A DNA stretch of 50,655 nucleotides, from NCBI GenBank assembly GCA_040394775.1, contig JBEBRN010000015.1:1-50655 (forward strand), written 5' to 3'. Position 1 is the stretch's first letter. Each line of letters starts with the position of its first letter. The stretch is from 40-80 sp040394775. GTDB taxonomy: Bacteria; Bacteroidota; Bacteroidia; Flavobacteriales_D; Crocinitomicaceae. The position numbers were made by a program, and so were the translations under genes. Below, piece after piece: positions 34,401 to 42,122 of this stretch. Below the pieces are notes generated by a model, which saw nothing but the letters and a program-made list of their open reading frames with translations, searched no databases and had not been told where the DNA came from.

Positions 34401-36555
34401 TGATAGTATGGTTTACTTTTGGAGAGTCGCCATTGATAGTTCTGTCTTAGATTGGAAAGAATTTTCATTTCAATACATCAAAGGGAAAGCAGGCTGGGGA
34501 CAAGATCATTTCTTCCAATTTAAGAATAATGGATTCTACGATGTAGATTACGATCGTGCAACTAGAGAACGTATTTTTGATTCCATCCCTCAATCAGTAG
34601 GAGCAAAAGTCATCAATAAGCCTTCCAATAACGATGAATATTTAGCCAACATAGCTACTGTCAATGGGCAAGCTATCGAATATGGACTTTGTACAACAAC
34701 ACCTTCCTTTCATGTTGCAGTATTAGATCCAATTACTCTTTATCCATGGAAAACATATTGGAATGGTGAGAATCCCGAACATCAATTTGGAAATGTGAAC
34801 GACGGTGCAGGATGTCGAAATAGAGTAGAACAATATTTCATTTTTAGACAAACGTCGACTCAACAATTGGAGAATTTTCAGAGTATGTTGGCACAAGTTC
34901 CAGACGATTATTATGTCATAATTTATTCTACAATGCGTGTAGATACAAGCTTATGGAATAGTACTTCTACATCCATTTTTCAGACATTTTCCGACATTGG
35001 AGCTACACAAGTTCAAAACAGTAATAATAAATCTTTTATTTTAGTTTATCGAAAAGGAGATCCTACTTTCGTTCATGAAGCCTTATCTTCGGAAACTGCT
35101 GGTGAAGTACTAATTTTTGCTGTTCCTGTAATCAGTAAACGTGTTAGCGGAGTGGAGGAATCTCCCTTAATCGGAGCAGCTCAAAAATGGGAAACGATTT
35201 ATTGGAAACACGATCCTTTTGAAGTTCCATCAATGGACTCTTGTATTCTAAAAATTAAATATTACGGCGCTGATATGAGTCTAGGCGGGACGTTAAGCTA
35301 CCAAATGAGTCGTAAAGATTCCTTATTAAATCTGAACTCAGTTATTAATGCTTCACAATACCCTTACATTCGCCTGTCAGCAAGCTACATCGACTCTATC
35401 AATATGACGCCTGCTCAATTGGATCGTTGGCATGTATTATATCAACCCGTTCCAGAAGCAGCGATTGATCCTTCTGATTTGTACACATGGTTACCCAACA
35501 AAGATTCAATAAACGCTGGAGAGAAAATAAAATTCGCAGTAGATATCAAAAACATTAGTGACTATCCGATGGATTCACTTTTAGTTCATTACTGGATTGA
35601 GGATATTAACCGAATCAAGCACCCTGTTTCTTACCCGCGTCAAGATTCTTTACGAGTAGCTGAATTATTTCGGGATACGGTAGAATTTGACACAAAGTAT
35701 TTATCCGGTGATAATATTCTTTGGATGGAAGTCAATCCTTATTTTAGTGGAATTCTCGATCAACCAGAACAGTTCCATTTTAACAATATTCTTCAAGTCC
35801 CTTTCCATGTTAATCCTGACAAGATCAATCCAATACTTGATGTTACATTCGATGGTGTTCACATTTTAAACAAAGACATTATTAGCCCTAAAAGTGAAAT
35901 CTTAATCACCTTAAAGGACGAAAATCCTTATCTAGTTATGAATGAACTAGCGGATACGGTTAAATTTGGCATTTACCTCATTGACCCATCTGGCGTGCAG
36001 ACGAGGATTCCTTTTATTAATGCACAAGGCGAGCAAGTGTTGCAAGTTATTCCAGCAAACAATCAAAATAAGCGTTTTAAAATCATCTACAACAGTGATT
36101 TTAAAGCAGATGGAATTTACACTTTACTCGTTCAGGGTGCGGATAAAAGCAACAATCTTTCAGGGAACATGGAATACCGTATTCAGTTCGAAGTCATCAA
36201 TGAATCGACGATTACTCATTTAATGAATTACCCGAACCCGTTCTCGACTAGTACACGTTTTGTATTTACACTCACGGGAAGCGAAGTCCCAGACGACATC
36301 ATCATTCAAATTATGACGATAACAGGTAAAGTCGTTCGTGAGATTACCGAGCAAGAATTAGGCCCTATCCATATCGGTAAAAACATTTCCTCTTATGCTT
36401 GGAACGGACGCGATGAGTTTGGCGACCAATTGGCAAACGGCGTGTATTTATACCGTGTTTTAAGCCGTATTCAAGGAGAAGAAATCAAACACCGAGAAAG
36501 TGGCGCAGACAAATACTTTAAGAAAGAATTTGGAAAGATGCTGTTGATACGGTGA
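31414..36555 (+). CDS. C25 (gingipain-family) peptidase, putative T9SS sortase PorU2 type, with its own sorting domain
   Basis: A 1713-residue surface protein. A signal peptide (residues 1-19) is followed by beta-rich domains, then the caspase-like C25 domain around 430-790. Its catalytic histidine is His666 (ILNFFGHASADG) and its cysteine Cys696 (VIGNACYSGD). Long beta-sandwich regions come next, and a type A sorting domain from about 1607 (NYPNPFSTSTRFVF, GKVVREI, LANGVYLYRVL). Classical PorU is about 1100-1300 residues. This length, the C-terminal sorting domain and the adjacent PorV-like gene match what NCBI names PorU2, as I recall. It may be a sortase for a cargo subset or a processing protease; its activity is unproven. 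Confidence 0.85.
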   Translation: MKRLVLLLFILVLNFPIFSQENGNEWINYNQEYYRFKVHTTGIHKLTYGILLEAGIDFNTVTPQQFQVFGKQKQIPIYIYGGYDNSFDPGDYILFFGERNDGWLDSLLYVNPEGIGNPDYSLYSDTISYFFTWNNSVTNLRYQWYDDQDFGNITNTTEYVINKSILSYSNNYYDIKDVNGYSSSSYFLDGEGWSAGQINGVNGATKLYNMPTPSPYTGANAPTTKFIGLSISNSNATNTVIPNGPNHNLAWLIGTSQLQFYFEEFTGYQQKRAMFDIPSNMLINGNTPIRFKIASSSNYATDYQAVSYISLEYPMIPTLNNGNFGRFIIKNNSSNTSSKVILSEAPLSNQGWIFVQGTHPKVIPASIISSNTYQFLLPNSPVNSEQEVIIANADSYITVNEVSAVSNNKRFTRYTVDPNDDKVVLMVYNSIMLESAQNYANYRRSPAGGSYSVILADIDQLSMQYGGGIEKHIIGIRRFAQDISNSSNFIPQALYLLGKGVRESNDMNSNAAGARKSAAYRAINLVPSFGYPSSDALITAGLGNTTWEPLIPTGRIAANNNQELNEYLEKAKQHDEYNNPNSISYTSENRDWQKHIIHFSGGLNTADQNEFFYYLNGMKGIIEDSLYGGNVLTVRKISSLPLDPVVVSEVTDRITQGASILNFFGHASADGFEINIDEPSNWHNQGKYPLVIGNACYSGDIYHYTPSISERFILTPQQGAIAFISTVKTGFSFSLNYYTSEFYRQLGFKNYHKPLGYLMKQTIRSIHDMYTPTIYNETTCHQMSLHGDPLLIINSHEKSEIEIDDASLYFEPQQFDLSLDSITVNLILTNIGKSVTDTFTVDLTRTFSNGVDSSYHFLIPKLDYKDTLTFKIPFGGSVAAGINQFAVDVDLPSQIDEYMNITNNQIKKNLFVNIDGIVPVYPYNFAVIPKDTITVKASTINPLANWRTYRFELDTTDLYNSPEKRYALVTGYGGVKEVAYNNWLGNNGMQKSLICSDSMVYFWRVAIDSSVLDWKEFSFQYIKGKAGWGQDHFFQFKNNGFYDVDYDRATRERIFDSIPQSVGAKVINKPSNNDEYLANIATVNGQAIEYGLCTTTPSFHVAVLDPITLYPWKTYWNGENPEHQFGNVNDGAGCRNRVEQYFIFRQTSTQQLENFQSMLAQVPDDYYVIIYSTMRVDTSLWNSTSTSIFQTFSDIGATQVQNSNNKSFILVYRKGDPTFVHEALSSETAGEVLIFAVPVISKRVSGVEESPLIGAAQKWETIYWKHDPFEVPSMDSCILKIKYYGADMSLGGTLSYQMSRKDSLLNLNSVINASQYPYIRLSASYIDSINMTPAQLDRWHVLYQPVPEAAIDPSDLYTWLPNKDSINAGEKIKFAVDIKNISDYPMDSLLVHYWIEDINRIKHPVSYPRQDSLRVAELFRDTVEFDTKYLSGDNILWMEVNPYFSGILDQPEQFHFNNILQVPFHVNPDKINPILDVTFDGVHILNKDIISPKSEILITLKDENPYLVMNELADTVKFGIYLIDPSGVQTRIPFINAQGEQVLQVIPANNQNKRFKIIYNSDFKADGIYTLLVQGADKSNNLSGNMEYRIQFEVINESTITHLMNYPNPFSTSTRFVFTLTGSEVPDDIIIQIMTITGKVVREITEQELGPIHIGKNISSYAWNGRDEFGDQLANGVYLYRVLSRIQGEEIKHRESGADKYFKKEFGKMLLIR

Positions 36556-36614
36556 TGTAGGATTAACTCTCCAATCCAAGATTTTCAACATCCTTCTCCT
36601 GTACTGATTTCATC

Positions 36615-37040
36615 TCAAAATAAAGGTACTGCTTTTCGATTTTCATTGATAGCAACGAGCGTAAACATACCGACAATCGCATGGTCTTGCCCATCTCTAT
36701 ACATGCTTTCAATCCAAATATTAACTTCCACATCCAAACTAGTGCGCCCGATTCGAACGACTCTACCTTCTAATTTTATGATGGTTCCACTTGGTATTGG
36801 ATTCGTAAAATTGATTTGACTACTACTGACAGTTACAATTGATTTTCTAGAAAATCGCGTAGCAGTAAGAAAAGCAATCTCATCCATCATACTCATCACA
36901 TTTCCTCCAAACATGGTGTTGTGATGATTGGTATCACCAGGGAAAACAGCTTTATAAACGGTAACTTTTGATTCTTCAATTCGCTGTTTATATTCTTCTA
37001 AAACAGTCTTTTTTTCTTTTTCTTTGATCATTTTATGCAT
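36615..37040 (-). CDS. Acyl-CoA thioesterase (hotdog fold, YciA/BACH-like)
   Basis: A 141-residue cytoplasmic thioesterase releasing CoA from acyl-CoA. Family signatures are VFPGDTNHHNTMFGGNVMSM (residues about 32-51, with the N-H-N and GG elements), MDEIAFLTATRFSRK, VTVSSSQINFTNPIPSG and the late VVRIGRTSLDVEV. The start is Met1 at 37040; Met4 is possible. Single-gene unit. Its leader, reading on the same strand, contains a cobalamin-riboswitch-like element ending 66 bases before the start and a four-codon open frame (MVYE) in between. Divergent neighbour: a branched-chain-type 2-oxoacid dehydrogenase E1. Confidence 0.9.
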   Translation of the reverse strand: MHKMIKEKEKKTVLEEYKQRIEESKVTVYKAVFPGDTNHHNTMFGGNVMSMMDEIAFLTATRFSRKSIVTVSSSQINFTNPIPSGTIIKLEGRVVRIGRTSLDVEVNIWIESMYRDGQDHAIVGMFTLVAINENRKAVPLF

Positions 37041-37105
37041 AGTTATTTATTCATAAACCATGCTTTCTAAGAGAAGATTGGCTTCAATCGCGAAAGCATT
37101 TATCG

Positions 37106-37186
37106 CTTAAAAAAAGATCTGACTTAGAGTAACACTCTTTACAGTTGCGCGACAGTTCAGGATTCACACCTGATTCCATTTTTAAG
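37106..37186 (-). ncRNA. Cobalamin-riboswitch-like leader of the thioesterase gene
   Basis: On the minus strand the core of a B12 riboswitch is readable. GGAA is followed by the stem TCAGG/CCTGA around GTGTGAAT, then GAACTGTCGCGCAACTGTAA (closely matching the conserved block before and including J6/3). A hairpin AGAGT/ACTCT and AAGTCAGA, the left half of the B12 box, come next. P1 may be CTTAAAAA (37186-37179) with TTTTTAAG near 37113-37106. The right half of the B12 box (CCTGCC) is not recognisable; a T-run stands there. Recognition is from memory of RF00174; a covariance-model search would settle it. Confidence 0.72.
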
Positions 37187-37191
37187 TAATA

Positions 37192-37199
37192 CAAATATA
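37192..37199 (-). promoter_or_regulatory. -7 box of the riboswitch/thioesterase transcript
   Basis: TATATTTG on the minus strand, exact TAnnTTTG, ending six bases before the proposed P1 stem. The message would start almost exactly at the riboswitch. An inverted repeat AAAGGGATA/TATCCCTTT (37206-37214 and 37239-37247) covers the -33 region. Confidence 0.6.
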
Positions 37200-37343
37200 C
37201 AACTTAAAGGGATAAGGGACAGATTTAGCGCAATTATATATCCCTTTTTAGACAGTCTCTTTGACTAGAAATCTTTACTTTGACACCAAGGAAATCCATT
37301 TCTTAAATTCCATCTCTTAATACCACACTATCGAAATTTTCCT

Positions 37344-37351
37344 TATTTTTG
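37344..37351 (+). promoter_or_regulatory. -7 box of the 2-oxoacid dehydrogenase E1 gene
   Basis: TATTTTTG matches TAnnTTTG, 15 bases before the ATG at 37367. It overlaps an alternative TTG start at 37349, which therefore is unlikely to be used. Confidence 0.55.
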
Positions 37352-37366
37352 TGTAAAACAGAACCA

Positions 37367-39460
37367 ATGTCGCAAGAAAATATTATCGAAACAACTCAAA
37401 ATCAACTTGTCACTAAAGATGTGCTATTAAAGGCATTTCGTCTAATGTGTACAGCTAAAACACTTGCAGAAAAATACGAAGCAAATAAAGAAGTAACAGC
37501 AAAATACGTTCACGCCACCTCTCGAGGTCATGAAGCGATACAATTGGCTGCTGCTATGCAATTACTTCCGCAAGATTGGGTTGCTCCTTATTACCGAGAC
37601 GATAGTATCTTACTAGGTATTGGAATCACTCCCTATGAATTAATGTTACAGATTTTCGCCAAGAAAGAGGATCCTTTTTCTGGTGGAAGAACGTACTATT
37701 CGCATCCTTCGTTAAACCGTGAGGATATGCCGAAAATACCCCATCAATCATCCGCAACGGGAATGCAAGCTATTCCTATGACAGGTGTAGCAATGGGAAT
37801 TCAATACAAAGAAAAAATGGGCTTGGCTCCTGATTATAAAGGTGTAAATCCTGTTGTTATTTGTTCTATTGGTGATGCAAGTTGTACAGAAGGAGAAGTT
37901 TCTGAAGCATTACAAATGGCGGCGTTAAAGCAATTTCCGATTATTTACTTGGTTCAGGATAACGGTTGGGACATTTCTGCAAACGCAGCGGAGACGCGTG
38001 CACAGGACATGAGTCAATACATTAAAGGATTTCACGGAATTGATTCCGTATCAATAGACGGAAGCGATTTTATGGCTTCATTCACTACATTAAACGAAGT
38101 CATTGAAACGGTTCGTAAGGAGCGACGTCCTTTTCTTGTTCATGCAAAAGTTCCATTATTAGGGCATCACACATCGGGCGTTCGTAAAGAATGGTACCGC
38201 GATGACTTGGAAGAAGCAGCGAAAAACGATCCTTATCCAAAATTAGTAGCTAAGCTAATGGAGCGTGGCTATACTGATGATGAGATTACAACGATAGAAC
38301 ATGAAATAAGAGCATTTGTAGACACAGAATATGATCGTGCTTTCAATGCGGAAGATCCATCTCCTGATAGCTTACAAGACCATATTTTTGCACCAACACC
38401 TATTACCGAAGAAAAAGGAGAACGTGTTCCTGCAGGTAAGAAGAAAACAATCATGGTGGACAGTGCGCTGTTTGCTATGCGAGAGATTTTAGAAAAACAT
38501 CCAGAAGCATTATTATACGGTCAAGATGTCGGTGGACGCCTAGGTGGTGTTTTCCGTGAGGCAGCTACTTTAGCTCAGTCTTTTGGCGATGACCGCGTTT
38601 TTAACACACCGATTCAAGAAGCATTCATCATCGGTTCTACCGTTGGAATGTCAGCTGTTGGTCTCAAACCTATTGTTGAAGTTCAATTTGCCGATTATAT
38701 CTGGCCAGGATTAAATCAATTATTTACTGAAGTAAGTCGTTCCAATTATCTTTCAAATGGAAAATGGCCAGTAAGTTGTGTCGTTCGTGTACCAATTGGT
38801 GCATACGGTTCAGGTGGTCCCTATCACTCCTCATCTGTTGAATCTGTTTTGACGAATATTCGTGGAATAAAAGTCATTTATCCAAGTACAGGAGCTGATT
38901 TAAAAGGTTTATTGAAAGCAGCTTACTATGATCCAAATCCAGTGGTTGTTTTGGAACATAAAGGCTTGTATTGGTCCAAGATAAAAGGAACCGAAGGAGC
39001 TATGTCTGTCGAACCATCGGAAGATTATGTGATTCCTATTGGAAAAGCACGAATTGTTCAGGAAGCAAGCGAAGAGAATATCAAAAAAGGCGAATCTGTC
39101 ACTATCATCACTTATGGACGTGGTGTTTATTGGAGTTTAGAAGCGGCCGAAGCTCATGAAGGGAAAGTGGAAATTGTTGACTTACGTACATTGAATCCTT
39201 TGGACTTTGAAACGATTAATAATTCCGTGCAAAAACACAGCAAATGTATCGTTGTGACAGAAGAGTCCATTGAGAATAATTTTGCCATTGGTTTAGCCGG
39301 TAGAATTCAACGTGATAATTTTAAGTCTTTAGATGCACCTATTGAAATCGTAGGCTCTATCGATACACCCGCTATTCCTTTAAACTCCATTTTGGAAGCT
39401 ACTCTTTTACCTAATGCTGACAAGGTGAAAGAAGCAATTGAAAGAACATTACGTTTTTAA
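37367..39460 (+). CDS. Fused alpha/beta E1 subunit of a branched-chain-type 2-oxoacid dehydrogenase
   Basis: Thiamine-diphosphate-dependent decarboxylase of a 2-oxoacid dehydrogenase complex; the fused form in Bacteroidota is usually assigned to branched-chain 2-oxo acids. The 697-residue protein joins an alpha-like half (to about 345; cofactor motif GDASCTEGEVSEALQMAAL, then VQDNGWDIS) to a beta-like half from about 360. The beta half contains LYGQDVGGRLGGVFR, FNTPIQEAFIIGSTVGMS and the usual VEVQFADY. The start is the ATG at 37367. Other members of the complex (E2, E3) are not here. Substrate could also be pyruvate, but the sequence features favour branched-chain substrates. Confidence 0.9.
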   Translation: MSQENIIETTQNQLVTKDVLLKAFRLMCTAKTLAEKYEANKEVTAKYVHATSRGHEAIQLAAAMQLLPQDWVAPYYRDDSILLGIGITPYELMLQIFAKKEDPFSGGRTYYSHPSLNREDMPKIPHQSSATGMQAIPMTGVAMGIQYKEKMGLAPDYKGVNPVVICSIGDASCTEGEVSEALQMAALKQFPIIYLVQDNGWDISANAAETRAQDMSQYIKGFHGIDSVSIDGSDFMASFTTLNEVIETVRKERRPFLVHAKVPLLGHHTSGVRKEWYRDDLEEAAKNDPYPKLVAKLMERGYTDDEITTIEHEIRAFVDTEYDRAFNAEDPSPDSLQDHIFAPTPITEEKGERVPAGKKKTIMVDSALFAMREILEKHPEALLYGQDVGGRLGGVFREAATLAQSFGDDRVFNTPIQEAFIIGSTVGMSAVGLKPIVEVQFADYIWPGLNQLFTEVSRSNYLSNGKWPVSCVVRVPIGAYGSGGPYHSSSVESVLTNIRGIKVIYPSTGADLKGLLKAAYYDPNPVVVLEHKGLYWSKIKGTEGAMSVEPSEDYVIPIGKARIVQEASEENIKKGESVTIITYGRGVYWSLEAAEAHEGKVEIVDLRTLNPLDFETINNSVQKHSKCIVVTEESIENNFAIGLAGRIQRDNFKSLDAPIEIVGSIDTPAIPLNSILEATLLPNADKVKEAIERTLRF

Positions 39461-39471
39461 ATTCATCCTAT

Positions 39472-39500
39472 AGAGCGCTTTTTTTTCTACTAAGCGCTCT
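39472..39500 (+). terminator. Terminator of the E1 gene
   Basis: Stem AGAGCGCTT/AAGCGCTCT (39472-39480, 39492-39500) with an 11-base loop, followed by TTTTTT. It ends 12 bases before the ATG of the DCC-family gene. Confidence 0.9.
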
Positions 39501-39512
39501 TTTTTATCCTAT

Positions 39513-39923
39513 ATGGAAAAAGATTCAAAATATCCACAAAAAATAATCTTCTATGACGGTGAATGTGGCTTTTGTAATTACATCGTTGGTTTTATTTTGA
39601 ATAATGAGAATAACGATTCACTTCATTTTTCTGCTCTTCAATCGGAATTAGCCCAAACATTACTTGTTGAGAAATTTGGCGTAAAATTAGATCTTAGCAC
39701 CTTTTATTATCTACACAACAATGATTTATATAAAAAATCTTCGGGTTTCTTTTGCTTATTAAAAGAAATGAAATACCCCGTTCGATTCCTGCGAATATTT
39801 CGATTTATCCCTACGTTTCTATCCGATAAGATATACGATTTTATTGCCGCTAGAAGGAGAAAAATCCAAAACCCAAAGTGCTACTTCCCTACTCCTGAAC
39901 AGCGCCAACGTTTTATTCGTTAA
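39513..39923 (+). CDS. Thiol-disulfide oxidoreductase-like protein, DCC family (DUF393)
   Basis: A 136-residue thioredoxin-fold protein. The defining DxxCxxC motif is present as FYDGECGFCN (residues 14-23), followed by the usual LHFSALQSE, the YYLHNNDLYKKSSGF strand-loop and a basic tail. The redox partner and role of the family are not established. The start codon lies 12 bases after the E1 terminator hairpin and no promoter box fits between them. Expression may depend on read-through of that terminator. Confidence 0.9.
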   Translation: MEKDSKYPQKIIFYDGECGFCNYIVGFILNNENNDSLHFSALQSELAQTLLVEKFGVKLDLSTFYYLHNNDLYKKSSGFFCLLKEMKYPVRFLRIFRFIPTFLSDKIYDFIAARRRKIQNPKCYFPTPEQRQRFIR

Positions 39924-40095
39924 CTGAATTAACCTTCCTTAAATAAAATAAAAATCAATATCTTTTAGTCATAATTCTTTTTGGGAGCACTCTTTGTAAG
40001 CACAATTAATGTTAATTTCTCAATAGTTCATTTACACCAATACCAAATTTAACTTTCTACCGTTTATTTCAATTAAATATTTCTATCTTTACATT

Positions 40096-40743
40096 ATGAA
40101 GAATACCTTATTATATCTTTCTTTACTTCTTTTTGTAGCTTTCAACAGTATGGCGCAAGAAGACAAAAGTAAATACTATGATAGCTCAATGACCCAATTA
40201 TATGGTGTGATTGTATCTAGCGACAGTTTATATGAATTGCCGTATGCATCCATCATTAACAAAACGACTAAACGCGCTACAATAAGTGATTACAATGGAT
40301 TTTTCACCATGGTTGTTTTTCCTGGAGACACATTGTTATTTGACTGTTCTGGCTTTCAAAAGTCTTCATTTATCATTCCTGACTCTTTAAATTCTGATTC
40401 CTATTCTATCGTCCACATGATGACAGAAGATGGTGTCGTTTTACCATCTGTTATTATTTACCCATGGCCTTCAAAGGAAGCTTTTGCGAATTACTTCGTC
40501 AATATGGATCCATATGAAGATGCACTAAGAAGAGCACAACGTCAATTATCGGGTGAGAACCTTTCAATAGCTGCTTCTAAGATTGGTACAGATGCTGATT
40601 ATTCTTATGGTGCATACCGAATGCAAGAACAAACACGTTTGTATAACATAGGTCAAATTCAAACATTGAATAACCTATTGAATCCTGCAGCGTGGGCGAA
40701 ATTCTTTAACTCTATGCGAAAAGAGAGAGAAAAGAAGAAATAA
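40096..40743 (+). CDS. Secreted carboxypeptidase-regulatory-like domain protein
   Basis: A 215-residue exported protein of unknown function. Signal peptide MKNTLLYLSLLLFVAFNSMA is cut before QEDKSK. Residues 35-110 form a carboxypeptidase D regulatory-like beta-sandwich (LYGVIVSSDSLYELPYASII, then ATISDYNGFFTMVVFPGDTL), the same module that sits at the front of Bacteroidota TonB receptors. A Lys/Arg-rich, partly helical tail follows (EDALRRAQRQL and MRKEREKKK at the end). There is no sorting domain. A near-consensus TATCTTTA lies just upstream (40084-40091). Confidence 0.75.
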   Translation: MKNTLLYLSLLLFVAFNSMAQEDKSKYYDSSMTQLYGVIVSSDSLYELPYASIINKTTKRATISDYNGFFTMVVFPGDTLLFDCSGFQKSSFIIPDSLNSDSYSIVHMMTEDGVVLPSVIIYPWPSKEAFANYFVNMDPYEDALRRAQRQLSGENLSIAASKIGTDADYSYGAYRMQEQTRLYNIGQIQTLNNLLNPAAWAKFFNSMRKEREKKK

Positions 40744-40859
40744 CATTACGCTTTTCATTTTTTCATAGTCTACATTTCTGGCATTTTTCTGTGGTGTATT
40801 TAAATCTACACTGAAAATCACTTGTGATTAAAATCATATTATGAGTTGCATAATTAAGT

Positions 40860-40867
40860 TAGCTTTG
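40860..40867 (+). promoter_or_regulatory. -7 box upstream of the T9SS protein at 40901
   Basis: TAGCTTTG matches TAnnTTTG, 33 bases before the ATG. A second, weaker candidate (CATGTTTG, 40889-40896) lies closer to the gene. Confidence 0.45.
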
Positions 40868-40900
40868 TTCTTTTGATTCTTAATTTCTCATGTTTGCACT

Positions 40901-41992
40901 ATGAAAAACCTATTTACACTCCTATTATTCTGCTCTTTTGGCTTTGGTTATTCTCAAGATACCATTAGTGTTCAATCATTACCTCAAGCTGGATTCACCT
41001 ATGTTGTTTCGAATGATACGGTGACCAATTATGCCATTCCATTAGCGTCTTCCACCCATCAATCATGGGATTACTCCAATTTAGTAGAAAATTATCCCAA
41101 AGTACCGACGTATGACTCCACCTCAAAAACGTCATATGCTACAATTTTCCCTACCTCCAACTTATACACTTACGGACCAGCCATATTATATAGTGGTTTA
41201 TTTGGCTCATCTCCTGTCGAATCACAAGGATCTAGCAATGGACATATGTTTTGGCTAGCTGATTCAACTGGATTTTGGGTGGAAGGATTTCGACCAGACA
41301 ATGGAATTAGCGGAACGTATGAAGTGCACAATCAACCACATGAGCTATTAATACCACTACCTGGAATAATGAATGAAGTAACACATAATGTAAGTAGTTG
41401 GCAAGTGGAACTAAATGTCAATCCCGCTGATATGGATACAACTTATATAACACGTGTCACAAAACGCTTTGAATATGATGCTTTTGGCGAGCTTAAGACA
41501 CCTTATGGAAACTATACAAAAGTACTTCGTCTACATGAATTTTCGGTAAAGGTGGATAGTATTTATGCGCATATCTCTGGTTACAACTACCCAATGGAAT
41601 TATCCAGAGACACTACAAATACCTATTTTTACTTAGACAAAGACACTGATTATCCGATGATGACCATGTATGCTGATGCTCATAACACTATAAAATATAC
41701 GGAATATTTTAAAATGAAAATCGTTTCTACGATGGCTGTTAATGACCTTGAATCAACGCTAAATAATAAGATGTATCCAAATCCTTTTACAGATGAATTA
41801 TTTTGTGAAACAATCAATGAAGGCACCGTTTTGAAATTAATGACTATGGATGGTAAACTGGTAAAAGAGCATAGCCTGAAGAGTGGTGCCAATAATCTAG
41901 ATGTAAGTGATGTTGAAACCGGTTTATATATCGCTATACTTCAATCTTTGGATGGAAAAACAATCAATTACTTCAAAATCATTAAGCGATAA
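40901..41992 (+). CDS. Secreted protein with T9SS type A sorting domain
   Basis: A 363-residue exported protein of unknown function. A signal peptide covers residues 1-18 (ends GYSQ). The central 250 residues are beta-rich with no motif I recognise (for example STHQSWDYSNL and FGELKTPYGNYTKVLRLHEF). The last 70 residues are a type A sorting domain: KMYPNPFTDEL, a GKLVKEHSL-type strand, and VETGLYIAIL with a basic end. It would be exported by the type IX system. Single gene with its own promoter box and a terminator shared with the convergent sigma gene. Confidence 0.8.
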   Translation: MKNLFTLLLFCSFGFGYSQDTISVQSLPQAGFTYVVSNDTVTNYAIPLASSTHQSWDYSNLVENYPKVPTYDSTSKTSYATIFPTSNLYTYGPAILYSGLFGSSPVESQGSSNGHMFWLADSTGFWVEGFRPDNGISGTYEVHNQPHELLIPLPGIMNEVTHNVSSWQVELNVNPADMDTTYITRVTKRFEYDAFGELKTPYGNYTKVLRLHEFSVKVDSIYAHISGYNYPMELSRDTTNTYFYLDKDTDYPMMTMYADAHNTIKYTEYFKMKIVSTMAVNDLESTLNNKMYPNPFTDELFCETINEGTVLKLMTMDGKLVKEHSLKSGANNLDVSDVETGLYIAILQSLDGKTINYFKIIKR

Positions 41993-42020
41993 CAGGTTCA
42001 GCTTCTGAAAGGAAATTACT

Positions 42021-42057
42021 AATTAAAAAGGAGAAACAATGTATCTCCTTTTTAATT
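42021..42057. terminator. Bidirectional terminator between the T9SS protein and the ECF sigma gene
   Basis: Perfect 14-bp stem AATTAAAAAGGAGA/TCTCCTTTTTAATT with a nine-base loop, between convergent genes. Confidence 0.88.
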
Positions 42058-42122
42058 TTACAAATACTAATATAGACGTTAAGAATTACTTTATCCCAAC
42101 TAAATACACATTGGATGAATCT

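Noticed and set aside
37349..37366. TTG start for the fused E1 gene
   Set aside because: It overlaps the TATTTTTG promoter box; the ATG at 37367 is adequate.
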